Under the pieces are notes generated by a model. That model was not told where the DNA came from, searched no databases, and saw nothing but the letters and a program-made list of their open reading frames with translations. A stretch of 51,492 nucleotides of DNA, taken from Fervidifonticultor_A tertius. GTDB taxonomy: Bacteria; Sysuimicrobiota; Sysuimicrobiia; Sysuimicrobiales; Humicultoraceae. Below are positions 7,581-18,127 of the stretch, in pieces. Positions within the stretch are counted from its first letter, which is position 1; the number at the start of each line of letters is the position of its first letter. A program made the translations under genes and the position numbers. Location of the stretch: positions 1 to 51,492 of the forward strand of contig JAVKIY010000014.1 in assembly GCA_031459235.1 (NCBI GenBank), given 5' to 3'.

Positions 7581-9876
7581 TGGCGCCTCCCGCCGCCACC
7601 GCGGGCCGCATCCAGGTCTCCAGGAGCTCGAGGAAGCGGTGTACCTCCTCCACGCTGCGCACGGCGTACCGGGCCGCGGTGGGCGCGCTGCCGGCGCCGA
7701 CCCGCACCGTGACGGCGTCGTCGCCCAGCGCCACGAAGGCGTCCTCGTCGGTGCGGTCGTCACCGACGTAGACGACGGCCGCGCGCTCGGGCCACCCGTC
7801 GCCGTAGGTGCGCACGAGCAACCAGCGCGCCGCGGCCCCCTTGTCCCAGTCCACGGCCGGCCGGATCTCCAGCACCTGCTTGCCGCGGCGCACGGCGAGG
7901 CGCGCGCCAGCAACCCGGGCGACCTCCTCCATCACGGCCACACGGACCTCCTCGACGCGCGGGGCCGGGGTGCGGCGGTAGTGCACACTGGCGCTGTACC
8001 CTTTGTCCTCGATCAGCACGCCCGGGACCCGGCGTAGCCGCGCGCGCAGCGCCGTCAGAGCAGCCGCGAGCGCCTCACGCGCGCCGACGGCGCCCTTGTG
8101 CGACCAGTTCCACCCCGGGCCGCTCATCTCCAGCCCGTGATTGCCGGCGTAGACCAGACCGTAGAGGCCGACGCGGGCACGGATGTCGCCGAGCGCCCGC
8201 CCGCTGATGACCGCCACGAGCGTGCCGTCGGCGCGGGCGATGCGTGCCAGCGACGCGCGGACCGCGGCGGGGATCTCGGCGCGCGCGGGGTCGTCCACCA
8301 GGCGTGCCAGCGTCCCGTCGAAGTCGAGCAGCAGCGCCAGCGCACGGCCGGCGTCGAGCCGCTGCCGCAGCGGCATGGTGCGGTCGAGCAGCCACTCGGT
8401 CGGCGCGCGGCCCGCGGCCAGCCGGGCCGCCAGCCGCAGGTGCTCGCGCAACCACCGGCCGATGTCGTGCTCCTCCACCGCGCGCCGCAGGTGCGCCATG
8501 CGCTCGCCGCGCTCCTCGGCCGGCATCCGCAGGCCCGCGGCGATGATTTCCGCGCACCCCTCGGCGTCGTACGGGTTGACCGGCAGCGCCCACGGCAGCT
8601 CGTCGCGGGCGCCGGCCAGCTCCGAGAGGGCGAGCACGCCGCGGCCATCCACCTGGCAGGCGACGAACTCCTTGGCGACCAGGTTCATGCCGTCGGCCAG
8701 CGAGCTCACGATGCAGAGGTCGGCCATGCGGTACAGCGCCGCCATCGCCGGCGGCGGCAGCGGCCGGGGCAGGTAGACGACCGGTTGCCAGCCGGGGGTG
8801 CCGTACGTCGCGTTGAGCCGGGCGATCTCGGCCTCCACGCGCTGCTGGAGCTCACGGTAGGCTCGGATGCCGGTCCGGCTGGGCGCGCACTTCTGCACGA
8901 AGACCACGCGCGAGCGGAACTGCGGGAACCGCCGGAAGAACAGGTCGATGGCGCGCAGCCGCTCGGGAATGCCCTTCGTGTAGTCCAGCCGGTCCACGCT
9001 GACCGCCAGCAGGCGGTCGCGGGCGCCCAGCCGGCCCCGCAGCCGCGTCATCCACCGCTGTGCGGCGCGCGAGCGGCTCGTCGCGTCCCACGTCGCGAAG
9101 TCCACGCTGATCGGAATCGCGGCCACGCGCACCATCCGGCCGTCGTACTCGACGCCCTCGCGCTCGGCGTCGGCGCGCGCGCCGACCTCGCGTTCCGCGC
9201 ACTCGATGAAGTGCTGCGCGTGCCGGGGGTGCTGGAAGACCACCAGGTCGTTCGCGAGCAGGCCGTCCACCAAATCCGCGCTCTGCGGGCAGGCGCGGAA
9301 GACGTCCCACGCGGGCCAGGGAATGTGCCAGAAGTGCATCAGGAACAGGTCGGGCCGGGCGCGGCGCAACGCGCGCGGGCACCGGGCCAGGTGGTAGTCC
9401 TGGATCCAGACGAACGCGTCGCCGCGCGCCTCCTCGGCCACGGCGTCGGCGAACCGTGCGTTGACCGCCTGGTAGACCTCCCACGCGCGCCGTCGGAAGC
9501 GGGCGTGCTCCATCGCCATGTGGCAGAGTGGCCACAGCGCCTGGTTCGCGTAACCGTTGTAGAACCCGTCCACCTCGTCGCGCGAGAGCCTCAGCCGCCG
9601 CAGCACGTACCGGGCCTCCCCCGGCGGCACCATCACCCGGCCGGCGGCGTCTGCGACCTCGAAGTCGGCGTCGCCGCTGCCCCAGGCGATCCAGGTACCG
9701 CGCACCGCCTGCATGACCGGGTCCAGCGCCGCCACCAGCCCACCCGCCGGCCGCTCGACCTCGACGCCCGCGGGGCCGTGCCGGTGGACGTAGGGCTCGC
9801 GGTTGCTGACCACGATGAACTGCCGGTCGGCCGGCAGGCCGCACGGCTGCGGGTCGTGGCGGTGCTCAACCGACAT
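7564..9876 (-). CDS. otsA-otsB: Bifunctional trehalose-6-phosphate synthase / trehalose-6-phosphate phosphatase
   Basis: A 770-residue fusion. Residues about 18-490 are a GT20 synthase: VVSNREP near the N-terminus, WIQDYHL (157-163), VSVDRLDYTKGIPERL (292-307) and SLADGMNLVAKEF (392-404). Residues about 508-760 are a HAD phosphatase with DFDGT (nucleophile Asp518), VISGR, GNHGLE and GDDRTDEDAF. Together they would make trehalose-6-phosphate from a nucleotide sugar and glucose-6-phosphate and dephosphorylate it. Two synthase loops differ from the E. coli pattern: HIPWPAW where HIPFP is usual, and LLANDLVVFQHPRHA where LLGYDLIGFQT is usual. A related product such as glucosylglycerol-phosphate is therefore not excluded. 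ATG start at 9876 with AGGTGA upstream; it overlaps the YihY gene by 11 bp. Confidence 0.9.
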   Translation of the reverse strand: MSVEHRHDPQPCGLPADRQFIVVSNREPYVHRHGPAGVEVERPAGGLVAALDPVMQAVRGTWIAWGSGDADFEVADAAGRVMVPPGEARYVLRRLRLSRDEVDGFYNGYANQALWPLCHMAMEHARFRRRAWEVYQAVNARFADAVAEEARGDAFVWIQDYHLARCPRALRRARPDLFLMHFWHIPWPAWDVFRACPQSADLVDGLLANDLVVFQHPRHAQHFIECAEREVGARADAEREGVEYDGRMVRVAAIPISVDFATWDATSRSRAAQRWMTRLRGRLGARDRLLAVSVDRLDYTKGIPERLRAIDLFFRRFPQFRSRVVFVQKCAPSRTGIRAYRELQQRVEAEIARLNATYGTPGWQPVVYLPRPLPPPAMAALYRMADLCIVSSLADGMNLVAKEFVACQVDGRGVLALSELAGARDELPWALPVNPYDAEGCAEIIAAGLRMPAEERGERMAHLRRAVEEHDIGRWLREHLRLAARLAAGRAPTEWLLDRTMPLRQRLDAGRALALLLDFDGTLARLVDDPARAEIPAAVRASLARIARADGTLVAVISGRALGDIRARVGLYGLVYAGNHGLEMSGPGWNWSHKGAVGAREALAAALTALRARLRRVPGVLIEDKGYSASVHYRRTPAPRVEEVRVAVMEEVARVAGARLAVRRGKQVLEIRPAVDWDKGAAARWLLVRTYGDGWPERAAVVYVGDDRTDEDAFVALGDDAVTVRVGAGSAPTAARYAVRSVEEVHRFLELLETWMRPAVAAGGASADGR

Positions 9877-10714
9877 CGGCCGTCACCTGCCTTCGGTCCT
9901 CGAGCTGTCGCATGACCTCAGCCCCCATCAGCAGCACGAACGCCGCGAGGTAGATCCAGATCATCAGCACGACCACGCCCGCCAGGTGGCTGTAGACGAG
10001 CGGGTAGTCCGCGAGCACGCGCAGGTACCAGAAGAACGCCTGCTTCGTCGCCTCGAAGAGCGCGGCGGCGGTCAGCGTTCCGACCGCCAGCGTGCGCCAC
10101 GCCAGGCGCACGTTGGGCAGCCAAGCGTAGACCACCGCGAACGCCGCGACCGACAGCACCCACGGGCTCACCCGCGCCAGCGTGGTGGCCATCGGGCTCA
10201 CCCGCAGGGCTCTCACGGCGTCTGCCAGCGCGGGTACCGCCCCCAGCGCCGCAAGCGCCGCGCTCGCGATCAGCGAGAGGCTGATGAGCCCTCCGGCGAG
10301 CGTCACCAGCCCGAGCTCGATCACCTTGCGCCGCCAGAACGGTCGCGGCCGGGCCGCGCCCAGCACACGGTTCAGGCTGTGCCGAATCGTGCTGGCCGCC
10401 GCGGTGGCGGTCCAGAACAACACCACGGTCGCCACCACGCTCGCGGCGCCACGCGCCCGGATCGCCGCGTCGAGGGTGCCCCAGACCAGGCTCACCGCGC
10501 CCGGCGGCAGGTAGGGGCGTAGCGCCTCCACCACGGCCTGCTGTGCCCGCGGTTCCTCGACCCACCGTGCCAGCAGCGCCACGACGCCGACCAGGAGCGG
10601 GAAGAACGACAGGACCGCCGTGTAGGCGATCGCGGCCGCCAGGAGCGGCACTTCGTGCGTCACCAGGCACCGGGCGAAGGTGACCACCGTCGCGATCCAC
10701 ACCCGCCCCCCCAT
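9866..10714 (-). CDS. YihY/BrkB-family membrane protein
   Basis: A 282-residue integral membrane protein with about six helices and the family signature regions: LAAAIAYTAVLSFFPLLVG near the N-terminus, FWRRKVIELGLV in the middle, and LAGVVVLMIWIYLAAFVLLMGAE near the end. YihY/BrkB (UPF0761) proteins have no agreed biochemical function; transport or envelope roles have been proposed. The frame is open far upstream inside mscS. The true start is the ATG at 10714, whose A is the last base of the mscS stop (TGATG), implying translational coupling. Placement between a mechanosensitive channel and trehalose synthesis suggests a part in turgor or envelope stress. Confidence 0.9.
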   Translation of the reverse strand: MGGRVWIATVVTFARCLVTHEVPLLAAAIAYTAVLSFFPLLVGVVALLARWVEEPRAQQAVVEALRPYLPPGAVSLVWGTLDAAIRARGAASVVATVVLFWTATAAASTIRHSLNRVLGAARPRPFWRRKVIELGLVTLAGGLISLSLIASAALAALGAVPALADAVRALRVSPMATTLARVSPWVLSVAAFAVVYAWLPNVRLAWRTLAVGTLTAAALFEATKQAFFWYLRVLADYPLVYSHLAGVVVLMIWIYLAAFVLLMGAEVMRQLEDRRQVTADVG

Positions 10715-11781
10715 CAGGACGCCGACCCCGCCGCCGCGCTCCGGGCGAGGTAGACCGTCTGGGTTGGGTACGCGAACTCGACGCCCTGGGCGGCGAAGCG
10801 CCGGCCAATCTCGAGGTTGATCGCCTGCTGGACGTCCATGTAGACGTTGAACGCCGGATCGCGGACGAAGTAGACGACCTCGAAGACGAGCGCGAAGTCG
10901 CCGTACGCCTTGAAGTGCGCGCGGTCGAAGCGTGCCAGCGGCTGGGCCTCGACGATCTCCCGCAGCATCCCGGGTATGGCCTCGACCTTCGCCAGGGGCG
11001 TCTGGTACGTGACCCCGATGGTGAAGACCACACGGCGTTCGTACATGCGCTTGAAGTTGCGCACCCGGCTGGACAGCAGGTCGTTGTTCGCGAAGATGAT
11101 CTGTTCGCCCGAGAGGCTGCGCACGCGGGTGGTCTTGAGCCCGATGTGCTCGACGGTGCCCGCGTGCTCGCCGATGACGATGAAGTCGCCGATGACGAAC
11201 GGTTTGTCCAGCACGATCGTGAACGAGGCGAAGAGGTCGCCCAGGATGTTCTGGACCGCGAGCGCCACCGCGATGCCGCCCACGCCCAGGCCCGCCACGA
11301 GCGCCGTGATGTTGACCCCGAGGTTCCCGAGCGCGACGAAGAACAGCAGCGTCCACAGCGCGAGCCGGCCCAGGAACCCGAAGGCGGCCATCGTGGTGGC
11401 CGCGGCCGCGTCCTGCTCGAGGCGCAGGCGCACGTGCCGCGCCAGCAGGAAGCCGATGAGGGCGTTGCCCCACGCGCCGACCTGCAGCAGGACGGCGAGC
11501 ATCACCGCGACCGCGAGCAGGCGGTCCGCCCGGGGCGGCAGCGCGAGCGCGTAGGCCCCGGCCGAGAGGGCGAGGAGGAGCAGGAACAGCAGCCGGGTGC
11601 GTCTGACCAGGTCCGCGGTCAGCTCGTCGAGCCCGGTCGGTGTGCGATCCGCGGCGGCCAGCCGGCGCAGCAGGACGGCCTGCCCCACGCGCAGCCCCGC
11701 GAGCACGCCCGCGGCCACGGCCGCCGCCACGAGCCAGGCCCGCACGGTATTGCCGTAGTAGACCAGGTCGAGAACCGTCAC
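10714..11781 (-). CDS. mscS: Small-conductance mechanosensitive channel (MscS family)
   Basis: A 355-residue protein with about four to five N-terminal membrane helices. It carries the MscS pore helix and beta domain: LGVNITALVAGLGVGGIAVA, then LAVQNILGDLFASF, IVLDKPFVIGDFI and the NFKRMYERRV region. MscS channels open under membrane tension and release solutes on hypo-osmotic shock. The start is the GTG at 11781, which overlaps the treT stop (GTGA); the longer frame to 12339 runs inside treT. Co-expression with trehalose synthesis under a c-di-AMP riboswitch pairs a compatible-solute producer with its release valve. Confidence 0.92.
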   Translation of the reverse strand: MTVLDLVYYGNTVRAWLVAAAVAAGVLAGLRVGQAVLLRRLAAADRTPTGLDELTADLVRRTRLLFLLLLALSAGAYALALPPRADRLLAVAVMLAVLLQVGAWGNALIGFLLARHVRLRLEQDAAAATTMAAFGFLGRLALWTLLFFVALGNLGVNITALVAGLGVGGIAVALAVQNILGDLFASFTIVLDKPFVIGDFIVIGEHAGTVEHIGLKTTRVRSLSGEQIIFANNDLLSSRVRNFKRMYERRVVFTIGVTYQTPLAKVEAIPGMLREIVEAQPLARFDRAHFKAYGDFALVFEVVYFVRDPAFNVYMDVQQAINLEIGRRFAAQGVEFAYPTQTVYLARSAAAGSAS

Positions 11782-13049
11782 CGCACGACTCGCTCCTCGG
11801 GCCTCCGGGCGCTCGTGCCCGTCGTGACGTCGCAGAGCAGCCGCAGCTCGTCCCGGAGCAGCCGCGGCATCAGGAAGCGCCGCCGGACCACCTGATAGCC
11901 CGCCTCGGCAACGCGGCGGGCCTCCTCGGGGTGGCGGAGGAGGTAGAGAGCCCGCTCCGCGCACTGCTCGACCGTGGTGACCAGGTAGCCGCCCACCCCG
12001 TCCTGGAGCTGCAGCGGGATGCCGCCGGCCGCGCCGCCGATCACCGGCCGCCGCTTCCACAACCCCTCCGAGACCGCCAGCCCGAACCCCTCGCGCAGCG
12101 ACTTCTGGATCACCACGTCGCTGGCGCGCTGGAAGCAGTTCACCTCCAGGCTGCCGACCCCGACCAGGTTCGTGAACACGAACAGGTCGTCGTCGCGGTC
12201 GGTCTCGGTGATGCCGCGGTAGATCTCCCAGGCCTCGGGGTCGTCGCCGGCCATCGAGCCGATGAGGGCGAGCTGTACCTCCGGCAGTTCCGCCTTGACC
12301 AGGCGGTAGGCCTGGATCACCCCGGCCGGGTCCTTCCACGGGTCGAACCGCGCGACCTGGACCATGAGCGGCCGCTCGGCGTCCACGCCGAACTCGCCGA
12401 CGAGCGCCCGGGCCAGATCGTCGGGCAGGTCTCGGTTCTTCGACGACAGCGGGTCGATCGCGGGCGGGATGAACTCAAGGCGCGACACGGCCAGGCCGGG
12501 CGGCACGAACTGAGCCATGGTGAACACGGCCGCGTCGTGCTCCTCCACGTAGGGCTCCACGAAGGCCCACACCCCGGCGTCGGGTTCGGAAGTGTCGATG
12601 TGGCACCGCCAGATCCACCGCGCGCCGCGCCGCCCGGCGACGTGCCGGACCGCGGCGGGCTGCGGGTCGTGGACGATGACCGCGTCGTACTGTCCGTTCA
12701 GCGCCCCGGCCGCGGCCTCGTTGCACCGCAGGTAGGTCGCGCGCTCCTCATCGGTCATGTCGTAGGGCTGCCCCTGCAGGGCGTTGTGGATGCGCTTGGT
12801 GACCTTGAAGAACGCCTCGTCCTCGCCCATGGTGCGCCACTCGACGTCGAGGCCGACGTCCTTCTCGAGGGCCACCAGGGACACGAGCAGCTCGGCCACC
12901 CCCCCACCGTAGGCCGTGGAGTTCAGGTGGAGGACCCGCAGGCCGCGCAACCGGCTGGCCAGCTCGCGGATCTCGGCGATCAGGTCGTCGTCGGTCAGCG
13001 GTTCGTAGGACCGCAGCGCCTTGCGCTTGACGCCGACGAGGTTCAGCAT
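11778..13049 (-). CDS. treT: Trehalose synthase, glycosyltransferring (TreT)
   Basis: A 423-residue GT4-family (GT-B fold) enzyme. The N-terminal block LRVLHLNSTAYGGGVAELL, the EFFNVTK-like FFKVTKRIHNALQG, WRCHIDTS, the FDPWKDP motif and the C-terminal SLREGFGLAVSEGLWKRRPV match TreT of Thermococcales and other thermophiles, which makes trehalose from an NDP-glucose and glucose in one reversible step. The ATG start at 13049 is preceded by GGGGAGG 12 nt upstream, a longish spacing. First gene of an operon with mscS, yihY, otsAB and the CBS protein; its leader holds a c-di-AMP riboswitch. An unspecific GT4 enzyme is the alternative, but the similarity in the N-terminal glycine loop argues for TreT. 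Confidence 0.88.
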   Translation of the reverse strand: MLNLVGVKRKALRSYEPLTDDDLIAEIRELASRLRGLRVLHLNSTAYGGGVAELLVSLVALEKDVGLDVEWRTMGEDEAFFKVTKRIHNALQGQPYDMTDEERATYLRCNEAAAGALNGQYDAVIVHDPQPAAVRHVAGRRGARWIWRCHIDTSEPDAGVWAFVEPYVEEHDAAVFTMAQFVPPGLAVSRLEFIPPAIDPLSSKNRDLPDDLARALVGEFGVDAERPLMVQVARFDPWKDPAGVIQAYRLVKAELPEVQLALIGSMAGDDPEAWEIYRGITETDRDDDLFVFTNLVGVGSLEVNCFQRASDVVIQKSLREGFGLAVSEGLWKRRPVIGGAAGGIPLQLQDGVGGYLVTTVEQCAERALYLLRHPEEARRVAEAGYQVVRRRFLMPRLLRDELRLLCDVTTGTSARRPEERVVR

Positions 13050-13074
13050 CCGGGTCGCGCGCCTCCCCTCCGGC

Positions 13075-13107
13075 GGGAAATCAACAGCCCGGAGAAGGTC
13101 TCCGGGC
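13075..13107 (-). terminator. Attenuator hairpin of the treT leader
   Basis: Downstream of the c-di-AMP aptamer, GCCCGGAGA-CCT-TCTCCGGGC forms a perfect 9-bp GC-rich stem with a 3-nt loop (13107-13087), followed by TGTTGATTT. This looks like an intrinsic terminator with an imperfect U tract. GAGAAGG at the 3' edge of the aptamer is complementary to CCTTCTC of the hairpin, giving a possible antiterminator. If ligand holds GAGAAGG in the aptamer, the terminator forms, so c-di-AMP would switch the operon off, as reported for most members of this class. Confidence 0.7.
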
Positions 13108-13119
13108 CGGATGGACCTC

Positions 13120-13255
13120 GGCCACCTTCTCTCGCTGCCTGCGGGGTTAGCTGACGGGCTCGGGTCGAGAGACTACCCTACTCGCGGCTCGCGAGATGCG
13201 CCCCGACGGCTTGGTTCCCCCGCTCCCCGCCGCGCGGCGGAGATTCGGCGATGGC
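13120..13255 (-). ncRNA. c-di-AMP riboswitch (ydaO-yuaA family)
   Basis: The minus-strand leader contains, in order, GCCGAATC, a GC hairpin, GGGGGAACCAA, a TCGGGGCGCATC block (for GGGGUGAAUC), a hairpin ending GAGTAGGG, then CCCGTCAGCTAACC, CCGCAGGC and AGCGAGAGAAGG. These blocks and their order match the ydaO/yuaA RNA, known to bind cyclic di-AMP; the AGCTAACnnCGnAGGC segment is especially diagnostic. The class usually controls potassium transport, cell-wall hydrolases and osmoprotectant genes, which fits the trehalose/MscS operon below it. Confidence 0.92.
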
Positions 13256-13257
13256 TG

Positions 13258-13286
13258 TTGTCTGTTGCGTCGTCGTCGTAGATTAT
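13258..13286 (+). promoter_or_regulatory. Possible promoter of glgX
   Basis: TTGTCT (13258-13263) and GATTAT (13281-13286) are separated by 17 bp on the plus strand, 98 bp before the glgX ATG. Both are moderate matches to the sigma-70 hexamers. It overlaps the candidate -10 of the divergent treT promoter, so the two could compete. Confidence 0.4.
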
Positions 13287-13313
13287 TCTAGCATCGGTCA
13301 GCCGCGCAGACCA
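13285..13313 (-). promoter_or_regulatory. Possible promoter of the treT operon
   Basis: On the minus strand TAGAAT (13290-13285) lies 17 bp after TGGTCT (13313-13308). The -10 is a good match and the -35 is weak. A start near 13277 would place transcription about 25 nt before the c-di-AMP aptamer, the usual layout. Confidence 0.5.
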
Positions 13314-13384
13314 GCGTGGGGTCTTGATGACGCGCGGGCACATCGCAGGCAGGCCAGGACGCCCTCCCGCCGAAATGCGAGACC

Positions 13385-15505
<2,121 letters not shown>

Positions 15506-18127
15506 AGAGCACGACCCACGGCAGCGGCCACGCCGCGGCCCGCCAGGACGCGCCGGCGTCCAGCGGCTGCTCGGTGAGCACATCACTCCAGGGGCGGCCG
15601 CCGGGCTCGGCGGGCAGCGCGAGTCGCGTCGCGCCAAAGCCGCCCGCGCGCTCGAGCGCGAGCGGGAAGCGCGGCACGGCGACCACCAGCGCGGCGTTGG
15701 CGGCCTCGCGGGTGTACGCGACGAGACAGCCGGCCTGCGGGCCCTCGGCCTCTAGCGGCCGGTAGGTGCCCGCGAACAGCGCCGGGTGCGCCTGCCGGAA
15801 GCGGAGCAGGCGCACGGTCACGAAAAACTTGGCGCGCGGGTCAAGCGCCTCCACCCACCCGCGGAGCACGGCCGGGTCGGGCTGCGCCAGGTGGGGCTCG
15901 AGCTCGTCGAGCAGGCGGGTGCGCGCCTCGAAGTCCACCGGCCGCCGATTGTCCGGGTCCACCAGCGAGAGGTCGAGCAGCTCGGTTCCCTGGTAGAAGT
16001 CCGGGACGCCCGGCGAGGTGAGCTTCACCACGAGCTGGCTCAGACTGTTCGCGAAGCCGGCGCGCGCGAGCGCGCGGGCCAGGGGATCGACAGCGCGGCC
16101 GACGCGCGCGTCGGCGATCATCCCGCAGACGAACCGTTCCAGCGCGGCCTCGTAAGCGGCGTCGGGGCTCAACCAGCTCGTGCGGAGCTTGGCCTCGCGC
16201 GCGGCCTTCAGCATGTACGCCGCCAGCCGCCCGGCCAGCTCCTCGCGCGCGGCGCCGTGCCAGAGCCCGGCCAGGGTCTGATAGAACAGATACTCGTCGC
16301 CGCGGGACGGGCCGTCGGGCGAGCGGTGCCGGCGCGCCAGTCCGGAGAGCACCCCCACGGTGCGCCGCCAGATCTCGGGGATCTCGGCCAGCGCGACGAG
16401 CCGCGCGCGCAGGTCCTCGCCCCGCTTGTGATCGTGGGTCGCGGTGGCCAGGAGCGTGCGCGGGTAACGGTGCGCCCTGAAGCGGGCGCGGGCGTGAAAC
16501 GCCCGGGCCGGGACCCCAAAGCGGTCGGGCGCCCCACCGACCTCGTTGAGGGCGACCAGGCGCAACCACCGGTAGAATGCCGTGTCCTCGACGCCCTTCG
16601 CGGCGAGGGGGGCCGTGTACTGCTGGAACTGCGCCGCCCACGCGGCGGCCGCCTCGCGCAGCGGTGGGGCGACCTCGCCCAGCAGGGCCGCGCCGACGAA
16701 GGCGTACACCGTGGGCTCGACGCCGGGGTGACGCCGCCGCGCCTCGTGGACCGCCTCGCGGATCGTGCGCTCGGCCTCCGGCCGGTCATGGGGCAGGTAG
16801 GTGCGGTAGCGCGGGAGCGCGGCGGTGATGTCCGCAAGCGCCTGGCGCAGGGCCTCGAAGGTGAAGTCGCGCGTGTGGTAGTCGCCCTCCGAAATCCGGT
16901 CCAGGCTGTAGGCCAGGCGCGACAGCTCGCCCGCGAGCGAGGTGTCCATGACCAGACGCCGGCTCTCGTAGGCCACGTCCGCGTACGGCCGCGGGTCGCG
17001 GACGAACCAGCGCCAGGCGCGATCCAGCGGCAGCGCGCCCTCGGGACGGGTCAGCAGCCCGAGCACGTCGTTGAGGAACTCGTAGCCGCTCGTACCCTCC
17101 ACCGGCCAGTTCGGGGGCAGCGTCTCGCCCGGGGCCAGGATCTTCTCGACCCAGACGCCCCGCACACCGATGGTGCGCAGCCGCTCCAGGTAGGCCTGCG
17201 GGTCGAACAGCCCGTCGATGTGGTCCACCCGCACGCCCTCGACGCCCGGTTGCGCGGCGAGGCGCGCGATCAGCCGATGGGCGTCGTCGAAGACCTCAGG
17301 CCGTTCCATGCGGAGCCCCACCAGGTCGTTCACGTCGAAGAAACGGCGGTAGTTGATCTCGTGCGCCGCGACCTTCCACGAGGCGAGCCGCCAGAACTGC
17401 CGCTCCAGGATCGCGTGCAGCCGCTCGCCGCGCACGCGGGCCAGACGCGCGGGCAAATCCAGGCGACCCGCGAGCACGGCCAGGCGGGTGCGCAGCATAT
17501 CCGCCCGTCCCCGCTCGTGCGGCGCCAGGGTCGCGAACTCCCCGGCAAGCGCCGCGACCGCGTCGCGGTCGTGCACGTCCTCGCCGTCGAACGCGGCCGC
17601 GAGCACGTCGGCGTAGGTGGCGGGCGCCAGGGCAAAGCGGTCTCGCCCGCAGGCCGCCGAGAGCCGGCCTTCCTCGAACACGAGCGTGATCTCGCCGGCG
17701 TCAAGCGCCTCGCCGTACGGCCGGCCCAGATAGGGCAGGAGGATCTTGCGCCGCAGTTCGGGCTTGAGCGGCTGCCACTCCACGTCGAAGTGGAAGGCGT
17801 ACGGCGAGTGCGGGCCGTAGGCGAGCACGTCCTGCCAGCGGGCGTTGCGGGCGCCGACGCCCGCGTGGTTGGGCACGATGTCGAGGATGAGCGCGAGCCC
17901 CGCGGCGCGCGCGGCGCGCAGCAGGGCCCGGAAGCCGTCGGGCCCGCCGAGCTCGTCGCGGATGCGGTTGTGGTCCACCACGTCGTAGCCGTGCGTGCTG
18001 CCCCGCCGCGCGTCGGTGATCGGGGAGAGGTAGAGGTGGCTGATGCCCAGGCGGCGGAAGTAGGGAACCAGCGCGCGGGCGTCGTCGAAGCCGAAGCCCG
18101 GACCGAGCTGGAGGCGGTAGGTCGCGA

